Source: Actinomycetota bacterium
Lineage (GTDB): Bacteria > Actinomycetota > Actinomycetes > Nanopelagicales > Nanopelagicaceae
DNA: 13,531 bases
Reading direction: 5' to 3'
NCBI GenBank assembly: GCA_947371865.1
Contig: CANBRH010000025.1
Location: 1-13,531, forward strand
In this document: positions 7,488 through 13,476 of the stretch, in pieces
Layout: every line of letters begins with the position of its first letter
How positions within the stretch are numbered: the first letter of the stretch is position 1
The notes under the pieces: model-generated
The model's database searches: none
Seen by the model: the letters and a program-made list of their open reading frames with translations, nothing else
What the model was told of the DNA's origin: nothing
Translations under genes and position numbers: made by a program

Positions 7488-7937
7488 ATGGCACCACTGG
7501 ATAAAAACAATGCGAGCAAAACCGAACTCACCAACGATCAAGCTCTTTGGCGTGGTGCGATCATTCCTGCCACCGTGGTTGCTGTTTTAGCCGTTGTCCT
7601 TGCTAGCTTCTTTCGCGGACGTTCGGGATTTTGGGGTGCGCTTCTTGCCGGTGTCACCGTCATTATTTTCTTCTCGGTTCATTTGCTGGTCTCGCGCATG
7701 ACCCGGGATCTCGATCCGATGGCCACGATGGCGTTGGCTATGTTCTCCTACTTCGCCAAGGTAATTTTGATGGGCGCTTTCCTTTTGATCGTCACCAAGA
7801 CCACTTCCAAGGCCGATGTCGATCGTGCCAGCTTCGCCGCCAGCGCCCTGACGATTACAGCCGTTTGGCTGGCGGGGGAGATCCGAGCCTTTTTGCGCCT
7901 GCGCTTCCAATTACCATTACCTCCCGCTAAGGGTTAG
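7488..7937 (+). CDS. atpI: ATP synthase protein I-like membrane protein
   Basis: 149-aa protein with four predicted membrane helices (about residues 22-43, 47-70, 77-102 and 113-135) and short polar ends. Size, topology and place at the head of the ATP synthase genes match the AtpI family, proposed to help c-ring assembly or ion handling around Fo. The family is poorly conserved in sequence, so position and topology weigh more than motifs. A Pro/Lys-rich tail (LPLPPAKG) closes the protein. ATG 7488 directly follows the wecA stop codon with no gap, so translation is probably coupled. It precedes the AtpZ-like gene, whereas Bacillus operons have atpZ first. It could be an unrelated small membrane protein, but that is less likely. 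Confidence 0.68.
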   Translation: MAPLDKNNASKTELTNDQALWRGAIIPATVVAVLAVVLASFFRGRSGFWGALLAGVTVIIFFSVHLLVSRMTRDLDPMATMALAMFSYFAKVILMGAFLLIVTKTTSKADVDRASFAASALTITAVWLAGEIRAFLRLRFQLPLPPAKG

Positions 7938-7968
7938 ATTTATGACCAGATGTGGGGCTAGCCAGCAC

Positions 7969-7981
7969 CGCTGAAGCAGCG
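7969..7981 (+). other. Short hairpin before atpZ-like gene
   Basis: Perfect 5-bp inverted repeat CGCTG-AAG-CAGCG ending 7 nt before the GGAGGAG ribosome-binding site (7989-7995). The gap 7938-7997 holds nothing else I recognise. Short stems can occur by chance; it is listed because similar hairpins occur in other gaps of this operon. Confidence 0.4.
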
Positions 7982-7997
7982 AAGGGATGGAGGAGAT

Positions 7998-8210
7998 ATG
8001 GCTTCTGGAAATGAAGAGGGCGCTCTTTGGTCCATCATGGGATACCTGCTCTCCGGGTTGCTCATCTGGGGTGGGCTCGGCTGGGCTGCCGACCACTGGC
8101 TCGGTACTCACTTCTTCGTATTAATTGGAATGTTGCTGGGTGGCGGTGCCTCGATGTACTTGGTCTGGCTGCGATTTGGCCGCGGTTCCACCGGCTCTAA
8201 CCCCAAGTAG
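7998..8210 (+). CDS. atpZ: AtpZ/AtpI family small membrane protein
   Basis: 70-aa protein with two membrane helices: a glycine-rich first helix (about 11-30, YLLSGLLIWGGLGWAADHWL) and a second (about 34-56) with the GMLLGGGASMYLVW pattern. This two-helix hairpin with a G-W-x-x-D-x-W-L-G-T turn is typical of AtpZ-type proteins beside ATP synthase genes, linked to c-ring assembly or divalent cation uptake. The start is well defined by GGAGGAG (7989-7995), one of the best ribosome-binding sites here. An upstream ATG at 7987 is out of frame and was not used. A 108-nt gap with a hairpin and candidate promoter separates it from atpB. Confidence 0.7.
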   Translation: MASGNEEGALWSIMGYLLSGLLIWGGLGWAADHWLGTHFFVLIGMLLGGGASMYLVWLRFGRGSTGSNPK

Positions 8211-8215
8211 TCCAA

Positions 8216-8242
8216 CCTCACACTACCTTCACGTTGGTGAGG
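8216..8242 (+). other. Hairpin in the atpZ-atpB gap
   Basis: CCTCAC (8216-8221) pairs perfectly with GTGAGG (8237-8242) over a 15-nt loop. An overlapping alternative pairs CCAAC (8212-8216) with GTTGG (8233-8237). A T5 run at 8252-8256 lies further on, but is not directly behind the stem, so this is not a standard terminator. It may attenuate or stabilise the message. Confidence 0.4.
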
Positions 8243-8244
8243 AT

Positions 8245-8274
8245 TTGGGGATTTTTCCCTAGAACTAATAGGGT
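8245..8274 (+). promoter_or_regulatory. Candidate promoter for the ATP synthase genes
   Basis: TTGGGG (8245-8250) and TAGGGT (8269-8274) are 18 nt apart; the second fits the actinobacterial TANNNT -10. Transcription would begin near 8281, giving a leader of about 35 nt before atpB. This is the only reasonable pair I see in the gap, but the -35 is weak and the same bases can pair as CCCTA/TAGGG. Confidence 0.33.
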
Positions 8275-8318
8275 TCCACCGTCTTCCCAATGATTTCTGA
8301 TCGAGACCTGGAGTGTGT

Positions 8319-9104
8319 GTGCGCTCGTTTCTGTTGACTGGCAGTGGTGGAGGCTTCGTCCCTCCCAGCACAGCGGACTTCAACCTTCCGCCGATTTTTG
8401 GCCACAACGTGTACACCACCAAGCCGATTGCACTGGTCGTTCTCTCAGTTATTTTAGTTTCAGTCTTCTTTATTGCAGCTTCTCGTAAGGCCGCAGTCGT
8501 CCCCAGCAAATTGCAGTTCGCTGGTGAATCCATTTACGCCTTCGTTCGAAATGATTTGGCACGAGATGTCATCGGGCACGAATTCATGCGATTTGTCCCT
8601 TATTTGTTCACACTTTTCACCTTTATCTTGACCAACAACATTTTTGGAATTGTCCCTCTGTTGCAATTCCCGGCAATGTCGCATGTCAGTTTCCCTTACG
8701 TCCTGGCCATTTTCACCTTCGTAATTTTCCATGCGGTTGCTATTCGCAAAAAAGGGCTGATGCCCTACTTGAAAGAGATCATGTTTATGCCGGGCGTGCC
8801 AAAGCCGGTTTATATTCTGTTGACTCCTATTGAATTGGCAACTTTCTTTGTAGTCCGTCCATTGACGTTGTCATTGCGTTTGTTCGCAAACATGTTCGCT
8901 GGCCACTTGCTTCTCCTCGTGTTCATCCTCGGTGGAGATCATCTACTTAAGGGCGTAGTTGGACTTAAGTTGATCTCACCTTTCGCCTTCACCTTCGGAA
9001 TTGGCCTAACCTTCTTCGAGTTCATGGTCCAATGCCTTCAGGCCTACATCTTTACTTTGCTAACGGCGCTCTACATTGCTGGTGCGCTCGCAGACGAGCA
9101 CTAA
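8319..9104 (+). CDS. atpB: F1Fo ATP synthase subunit a
   Basis: Membrane subunit forming the two proton half-channels next to the c ring. Hydrophobic helices fill most of the protein. The hallmark is helix LTLSLRLFANMFAGH, whose arginine (R187 from this start) matches the essential R210 of E. coli. The N-terminus GGGFVPPSTADFNLPPIFG places a short segment outside before the first helix. Two in-frame GTG codons are possible, 8313 and 8319. GGAG at 8310-8313 overlaps the first but lies 5 nt before the second, so 8319 is chosen; with 8313 the protein is two residues longer. The C-terminus (FTLLTALYIAGALADEH) is typical. It is the first core structural gene of the operon, followed by atpE after 111 nt. 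Confidence 0.96.
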   Translation: MRSFLLTGSGGGFVPPSTADFNLPPIFGHNVYTTKPIALVVLSVILVSVFFIAASRKAAVVPSKLQFAGESIYAFVRNDLARDVIGHEFMRFVPYLFTLFTFILTNNIFGIVPLLQFPAMSHVSFPYVLAIFTFVIFHAVAIRKKGLMPYLKEIMFMPGVPKPVYILLTPIELATFFVVRPLTLSLRLFANMFAGHLLLLVFILGGDHLLKGVVGLKLISPFAFTFGIGLTFFEFMVQCLQAYIFTLLTALYIAGALADEH

Positions 9105-9125
9105 ATACCGCACGACTTCACGAAA

Positions 9126-9152
9126 AGTTTTACCAGTTTTACCAGTTTTACA
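9126..9152 (+). repeat. 9-bp triple repeat upstream of atpE
   Basis: The unit AGTTTTACC occurs at 9126-9134 and 9135-9143, with a third copy at 9144-9152 differing only in its last base. It is T-rich on the coding strand and starts 90 nt before atpE. It lies wholly between genes. In E. coli a U-rich stretch upstream of atpE raises its translation, so a similar role is possible but only inferred. Confidence 0.85.
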
Positions 9153-9153
9153 A

Positions 9154-9189
9154 AGTTCTAAAAGAACTAGTTGGTTATCGCTAACTAGT
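9154..9189 (+). other. Two overlapping hairpins in the atpE leader
   Basis: First stem: AGTTCT (9154-9159) with AGAACT (9163-9168), three-base loop. Second stem: ACTAGTT (9166-9172) with AACTAGT (9183-9189), ten-base loop. They share bases 9166-9168, so they compete at the junction or stack after losing a few pairs. The atpE ribosome-binding site AAAGG (9203-9207) follows 13 nt later. Confidence 0.6.
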
Positions 9190-9215
9190 AATAACTAAAA
9201 CGAAAGGCACAAAAG

Positions 9216-9419
9216 ATGAAAGGCACACTCAACCTGGTCGGTTATGGCCTATCTGCAATCGGACCTGCAATTGCAACCGGCATGATCTTCGCTGCATACA
9301 TCAGCGGCGTCGCACGTCAGCCAGAAGCACGTTCAGTCCTGCAACCAATCGCATTCCTTGGCTTCGCCTTGGCAGAAGCGCTTGCATTGTTCGGTCTCGT
9401 ACTTGCATTCGTTCTCTAA
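9216..9419 (+). CDS. atpE: F1Fo ATP synthase subunit c
   Basis: Two-helix proteolipid of the rotating c ring. The 67-aa product has helix 1 (about 8-33), the conserved polar loop ARQPE (33-37), and helix 2 with the ion-binding carboxylate E54 in ALAEALALFGLV. The residues around E54 lack the usual Na+-coordinating set (notably a Gln in helix 1 and Ser/Thr after the Glu), so proton coupling is inferred. Helix 1 reads AIGPAIATGMIF: A18 and A20 stand where many c subunits have glycines of a GxGxGxG motif, a region known to affect ring size. Length is slightly short but complete. ATG 9216 follows AAAGG (9203-9207). The preceding gap carries repeats and hairpins, fitting the need to make about ten or more copies per complex. 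Confidence 0.97.
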   Translation: MKGTLNLVGYGLSAIGPAIATGMIFAAYISGVARQPEARSVLQPIAFLGFALAEALALFGLVLAFVL

Positions 9420-9443
9420 TCCACACCTGATTTAACCGGTATT

Positions 9444-9457
9444 TAAACCAAGGTTTA
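9444..9457 (+). other. Small hairpin between atpE and atpF
   Basis: Perfect inverted repeat TAAACC-AA-GGTTTA, realistically a 5-bp stem with a CAAG loop, in the 59-nt gap 9420-9478. It ends 8 nt before the purine-rich AAAAGG (9464-9469) and AGGGG (9471-9475) serving atpF. No T-run follows, so it is not a terminator. Confidence 0.5.
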
Positions 9458-9478
9458 GTCAAGAAAAGGTAGGGGAAA

Positions 9479-10009
9479 ATGAGCTTTAAGAGCACAGCCG
9501 CGGAGGCAGCAGCCAATCCGCTAGTACCGCACACCGCTGAGTTGATCGTTGGCGCCATCGCCTTCACGCTTCTCTTCTTGGTGCTTCGCAGCAAAGTCGT
9601 GCCTATGTTTGAAAAAGCATTCGCCGCTCGCACCGAAGCTATCCAAGGTGGAATCGAGAAGGCCGAGCAAGCCCAACGTGATGCCGCAACGGCGTTGTCT
9701 CAGTACACCGCTCAATTGGCAGATGCACGTGGTGAAGCACAGTCGATCCGCGAAGAGGCACGCGTTCAAGGCGCCGCCATTATCGAGGACCTCCGTACCA
9801 AGGCTCAAGAAGAAGCAGCTCGTATTACTGCTTCGGCTCATGCATCTATCGAAGCCGAACGTCAACAAGCGATCACTTCGCTTCGCAATGAGGTAGGCAC
9901 GCTCGCAACCGAGCTCGCCTCCAAAATTGTCGGAGAAGCTTTAGATGACCAGGTCCGACAATCACGCATTGTCGATCGCTTCTTGGAAGATTTGGAGAAG
10001 AGCAAGTAA
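9479..10009 (+). CDS. atpF: F1Fo ATP synthase subunit b
   Basis: Peripheral-stalk subunit, anchored by one N-terminal helix and reaching up to the F1 head. The 176-aa product has a short polar start, one membrane helix (about 20-40, LIVGAIAFTLLFLVLRSKVV), then a long charged, alanine-rich helix (about 50-155; EKAEQAQRDAATALSQY and similar) of the right-handed coiled-coil type, and a C-terminus that should bind delta. It is a stand-alone b, unlike the b-delta fusion of mycobacteria. No second b' gene lies beside it, so a b homodimer is expected. ATG 9479 follows AGGGG (9471-9475). Its stop overlaps the delta start by one base (TAATG), indicating coupled translation. Confidence 0.96.
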   Translation: MSFKSTAAEAAANPLVPHTAELIVGAIAFTLLFLVLRSKVVPMFEKAFAARTEAIQGGIEKAEQAQRDAATALSQYTAQLADARGEAQSIREEARVQGAAIIEDLRTKAQEEAARITASAHASIEAERQQAITSLRNEVGTLATELASKIVGEALDDQVRQSRIVDRFLEDLEKSK

Positions 10010-10836
10010 TGATTATTTTGGGTGGAAGCAGTCGTCAATCACTAGCGAGCCTTCGTGGTTCGTTAGATCAGAGCCTTCAGTCGGTCTCTGCGATCGATTG
10101 CTCCACCGTTTCCGCAGATCTCTTTGTAGTTCTCAATTCTTTAAGTTCATCCATCGGATTGCGTCGAGCACTTACAGACCCATCCCGTGATGTTGCTTCA
10201 AAGGTTGCACTCGTTGAAGATATTTTCGGCAAAGTAATCGGCAAAGTTGCTCTTGCGCTCGTCGGCTCTGCAGTCGCGCTTCGTTGGTCAACACCAGCAG
10301 AATTTGCCGACGGCATCGAACAAATTGCTATCGAGGCCGAAGCCTCAGCCGCAAATATCAATGACAAGTTGGATCTCGTACAGGACCAACTCTTTGAATT
10401 TGCCCGCCTCTTGCTAGCCAACGGTGACCTTCGCCAAGCTCTCGCTGCCCGCAGCGATGACGCCGCTCATAAAGAGGCGCTGGTTCACGACATTTTTGCG
10501 GCAAAGTTCGATGGTTCCTCGGTTCGTCTCATGGATGAACTCGTTGCCGGCCTGCGTGGCCGAAGTATCGAGCAGAGTCTTGCGGCATATACCCATGGAG
10601 TTGCGGCTCGTCGCGATCGAGTTACCGCGCATGTGCGGACAGCGATTGCACTTTCAGATTCTCAACGTTCTAAATTGGCATCAGCGCTGGCTGCCCAGAT
10701 AGGCCAGCCCGTTCATATCAATGACGAAATTGATCCGGCCATCTTGGGCGGAATATCTATTCGATTTGCCGATGAAATCATCGACGGCACGATCGTTAAT
10801 CGTTTGGCAGAGGCGAGCCGCGCGCTCGTAGGTTAA
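10009..10836 (+). CDS. atpH: F1Fo ATP synthase subunit delta
   Basis: OSCP-type subunit joining the b stalk to the top of the alpha/beta head. At 275 aa it is about 100 residues longer than the E. coli protein, in line with the longer delta of other actinobacteria. The N-terminal helical part spans roughly 1-110, with ALTDPSRDVASKVALVEDIFG recalling the usual delta motif, which recurs as AARSDDAAHKEALVHDIFA near 145-163. The C-terminal domain ends DPAILGGISIRFADEIIDG, the family signature. The repeated motif suggests internal duplication explains the extra length, an inference. ATG 10009 overlaps the atpF stop. An 87-nt gap with a striking hairpin repeat follows before atpA. Confidence 0.94.
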   Translation: MIILGGSSRQSLASLRGSLDQSLQSVSAIDCSTVSADLFVVLNSLSSSIGLRRALTDPSRDVASKVALVEDIFGKVIGKVALALVGSAVALRWSTPAEFADGIEQIAIEAEASAANINDKLDLVQDQLFEFARLLLANGDLRQALAARSDDAAHKEALVHDIFAAKFDGSSVRLMDELVAGLRGRSIEQSLAAYTHGVAARRDRVTAHVRTAIALSDSQRSKLASALAAQIGQPVHINDEIDPAILGGISIRFADEIIDGTIVNRLAEASRALVG

Positions 10837-10913
10837 TAGGTAAAAGTTTTCTTTAGGTAAGTTTCAAGCGAAAGCTTGACTAGGTAAGTTTCAAGCGAAA
10901 GCTTGACTAGGTA
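10837..10913 (+). repeat. 27-bp tandem hairpin repeat before atpA
   Basis: Two identical 27-nt units, 10854-10880 and 10881-10907, fill most of the atpH-atpA gap. Each begins TAGGTA and contains the perfect hairpin TCAAGC-GAAA-GCTTGA (10864-10879 and 10891-10906), a 6-bp stem capped by a GNRA tetraloop. TAGGTA also occurs before the pair (10837-10842), followed by a weak AAAG-TTTT-CTTT hairpin, and after it (10908-10913), directly before the atpA ribosome-binding site. The result is a regular ladder of motif and hairpin leading to the start codon. No T-run follows the stems, so they are not terminators; mRNA protection, ribosome standby or protein binding are possible roles. Confidence 0.9.
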
Positions 10914-10926
10914 GAAGGAGAAGATG

Positions 10927-12564
10927 ATGGCGGAACTCACGATCCGACCCGAGGAGATTCGCGACGCGCTGGCAAAGCACGTTGCTTCCTATAACCCGGG
11001 TGCAGCGGCTCGCGATGAGATCGGCACCGTGACTGAAGCAGGCGATGGCATCGCACGAATTGAAGGCTTGCCTTCAACGATGACCAACGAGCTTCTCAAG
11101 TTCGAAAACGGAACTTTGGGTCTGGCGCTTAACCTCGACGTGCGCGAAATCGGTGTCGTTATCCTCGGTGAATTCACTGGCATTGAAGAAGGCACCTCAG
11201 TACGTCGTACTGGGGAGATCCTCTCCGTCCCAGTGGGAGATGGCTTCCTTGGTCGCGTTGTTGACCCACTTGGTCGTCCCATCGATGGCAAGGGCGAGAT
11301 CGTCTCTGAGGGTCAGCGCGCTCTTGAACTCCAGGCACCTTCCGTAGTCCAGCGCCAACCAGTTAAGGAACCTCTTGCTACCGGTATCAAGGCCATCGAT
11401 GCGATGACCGCTATCGGTCGCGGACAGCGTCAATTGATTATTGGTGACCGTCAAACTGGTAAGACTGCAATTGCTATCGACACCATCATTAACCAGAAGG
11501 CCAACTGGAAGACTGGCGATCCTAAGAAGCAGGTTAAGTGCATCTACGTAGCCATCGGCCAAAAGGGTTCCACCATCGCTTCCGTTAAGGGTGCGTTGGA
11601 AGAAGCCGGCGCCATGGAGTACACCACCATCGTTGCTTCACCTGCATCAGATCCAGCAGGCTTTAAGTACTTGGCTCCTTACACCGGTTCGGCCATCGGC
11701 CAGCACTGGATGTACAAGGGCGAGCACGTCCTCATTATTTTTGATGATCTCTCCAAGCAAGCCGAGGCTTACCGTTCAGTCTCGCTACTTCTTCGTCGTC
11801 CACCGGGTCGCGAGGCATACCCTGGCGACGTCTTCTACTTACACTCCCGCCTTCTCGAGCGTTGCGCCAAGCTCTCCGATGAACTCGGCGGCGGATCGAT
11901 GACTGGTTTGCCCATTATTGAAACTAAGGGAAATGACGTCTCTGCGTTTATTCCTACCAACGTTATTTCTATTACCGATGGTCAGTGCTTCTTGGAGACC
12001 GACTTGTTCAACGCTGGCGTTCGTCCAGCCATTAACGTAGGTATCTCGGTATCTCGCGTGGGTGGTTCGGCGCAGACCAAGGCAATGAAGAAGATCGCCG
12101 GCCGTCTTCGTTTGGACTTGGCTCAGTACCGCGAACTCGAAGCATTCGCTGCTTTCGGTTCCGACCTTGATGCTGCATCTAAGGCACAACTCGAGCGCGG
12201 TTCGCGCATGGTTGAGCTCTTGAAGCAGGGTCAGTACTCACCGTATTCCGTAGCTCAAGAAGTTGCTTCTATCTGGGCTGGTACCACCGGCAAGATGGAT
12301 TCCATTCCTTTGGCTGACATCCGACGCTTCGAATCCGAATTCTTGGATTTCTTGGCACGTGAGCGCACCGCGATCGTCGATGTCATCAACACAACTCGCG
12401 AACTCAGCGATGACACTGTTGCTGCTTTGGAAGAGGCCGTGGCCACATTCAAGTCGCAGTTCGCTGTGACTGGTGCCGCTGCTGTCAACGAAGCCCCAGC
12501 CGAAGCCCTTGATGGCGAAGGCAATGAGCAAATCACACGTCAAGTACCGGCGGTGAAGAAGTAA
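10927..12564 (+). CDS. atpA: F1Fo ATP synthase subunit alpha
   Basis: Non-catalytic nucleotide-binding subunit alternating with beta in the F1 head. The 545-aa product has the beta-barrel N-domain (about 25-95, containing EAGDGIARIEGLPS), the P-loop GDRQTGKT (173-180, K179), the FDDLSKQAEAYR strand, the SITDGQCFLETDLFNAG region and GISVSRVGGSAQT with the conserved arginine that reaches toward the catalytic site. The C-terminus extends past the usual helical bundle by about 30 polar, Glu/Ala-rich residues. Two ATG codons stand in tandem at 10924 and 10927. AAGGAG (10915-10920) sits 6 nt before the second, and that start gives MAELTIRPEEI as in other actinobacteria, so it is chosen. It follows the hairpin repeats and precedes atpG by 3 nt. 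Confidence 0.98.
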   Translation: MAELTIRPEEIRDALAKHVASYNPGAAARDEIGTVTEAGDGIARIEGLPSTMTNELLKFENGTLGLALNLDVREIGVVILGEFTGIEEGTSVRRTGEILSVPVGDGFLGRVVDPLGRPIDGKGEIVSEGQRALELQAPSVVQRQPVKEPLATGIKAIDAMTAIGRGQRQLIIGDRQTGKTAIAIDTIINQKANWKTGDPKKQVKCIYVAIGQKGSTIASVKGALEEAGAMEYTTIVASPASDPAGFKYLAPYTGSAIGQHWMYKGEHVLIIFDDLSKQAEAYRSVSLLLRRPPGREAYPGDVFYLHSRLLERCAKLSDELGGGSMTGLPIIETKGNDVSAFIPTNVISITDGQCFLETDLFNAGVRPAINVGISVSRVGGSAQTKAMKKIAGRLRLDLAQYRELEAFAAFGSDLDAASKAQLERGSRMVELLKQGQYSPYSVAQEVASIWAGTTGKMDSIPLADIRRFESEFLDFLARERTAIVDVINTTRELSDDTVAALEEAVATFKSQFAVTGAAAVNEAPAEALDGEGNEQITRQVPAVKK

Positions 12565-12567
12565 CTC

Positions 12568-13476
12568 ATGGGTGCTCAACTACGTATTTATCGCCGACGG
12601 ATGCGTTCCGTCAAAGCGACCAAGAAGATCACGAAAGCAATGGAGCTCATCTCCGCTTCTCGTATCGTCAAGGCGCAACAACGAGTCGCTGCTTCTTCGC
12701 CATACGCGAATGAACTGACTCGCGCGGTAACTGCTGTTGCCTCATTTTCCAATACCAACCACCCATTGACGACACCCCATCCAAATCCTCGTCGCGCCGC
12801 AGTGCTGGTCATTACTGCCGACCGCGGTATGGCTGGTGCGTACTCCAACTCGGCGATCAAGGAAGGCGATCAACTGATCGCCCTTCTCAAAGAGCGTGGT
12901 TTGTCAGTCGAGTCTTACCTAGTTGGACGCAAGGCGGTTAACTTCTATCGCTTCCGCAACCGCGCTATCGCTAATTCTTGGACTGGTTTCTCCGATAACC
13001 CCACCTATGCGCATGCTAAAGAGATCTCAGATTCTCTCATCAACGCATTCTTGGCTGAATCCGGGACCGAGAGCCATGGTGTCGATGAACTTCATATCGT
13101 TTACACCGAATTCAAATCAATGATCACTCAGTTGCCACAAGCCAAGCGCATGTTGCCACTCGAGGTCGTCGAAACCACCGTCAAGACTGGACTCTTGCCG
13201 ATGTATGAATTCGAACCAAGCCCGGAAAATGTTCTTAATGCCTTGTTGCCACGTTATGTGGAAGCCCGCGTATTCAATGCGATGTTGCAATCAGCTGCCT
13301 CCGAGCATGCTGCTCGTCGTCGCGCTATGAAATCAGCAACTGATAATGCTGATGAGTTAATTAAGTCTTTGACCCGACTGGCAAACGCTGCTCGTCAGGC
13401 CGAAATTACGCAAGAGATCAGTGAAATCGTCGGCGGCGCAGATGCGCTTGCCTCAGCTAGCGCAGGGAGCGAATGA
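12568..13476 (+). CDS. atpG: F1Fo ATP synthase subunit gamma
   Basis: Central shaft whose rotation drives conformational change in the catalytic sites. The 302-aa product keeps the two conserved ends that form the coiled-coil axle: MGAQLRIYRRRMRSVKATKK followed by ITKAMELISASRIVKAQQRV, and the C-terminal NAARQAEITQEISEIVGGADAL. The middle Rossmann-like part contains VLVITADRGMAGAYSNS, a family signature. It is slightly longer than the E. coli subunit (287 aa). ATG 12568 lies 3 nt after the atpA stop with only a weak purine stretch (in the atpA end), so coupling is likely. Its TGA stop overlaps the atpD start region (ATGATG). Confidence 0.97.
   Translation: MGAQLRIYRRRMRSVKATKKITKAMELISASRIVKAQQRVAASSPYANELTRAVTAVASFSNTNHPLTTPHPNPRRAAVLVITADRGMAGAYSNSAIKEGDQLIALLKERGLSVESYLVGRKAVNFYRFRNRAIANSWTGFSDNPTYAHAKEISDSLINAFLAESGTESHGVDELHIVYTEFKSMITQLPQAKRMLPLEVVETTVKTGLLPMYEFEPSPENVLNALLPRYVEARVFNAMLQSAASEHAARRRAMKSATDNADELIKSLTRLANAARQAEITQEISEIVGGADALASASAGSE

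Noticed and set aside
8290..8337. ATG at 8290 as an alternative start for atpB
   Set aside because: It is out of frame with atpB and reaches a stop after 15 codons; the GTG at 8319 has a properly spaced GGAG.
10854..10907. CRISPR-like or insertion-sequence-end repeat
   Set aside because: Only two directly abutting copies with no spacers, no cas genes and no transposase nearby. It behaves as a simple tandem duplication of a hairpin.
10876..10908. TTGACT -35-like boxes within the 27-nt repeats
   Set aside because: No TANNNT element lies 16-19 nt downstream of either box, and the bases are explained by the hairpin stems.
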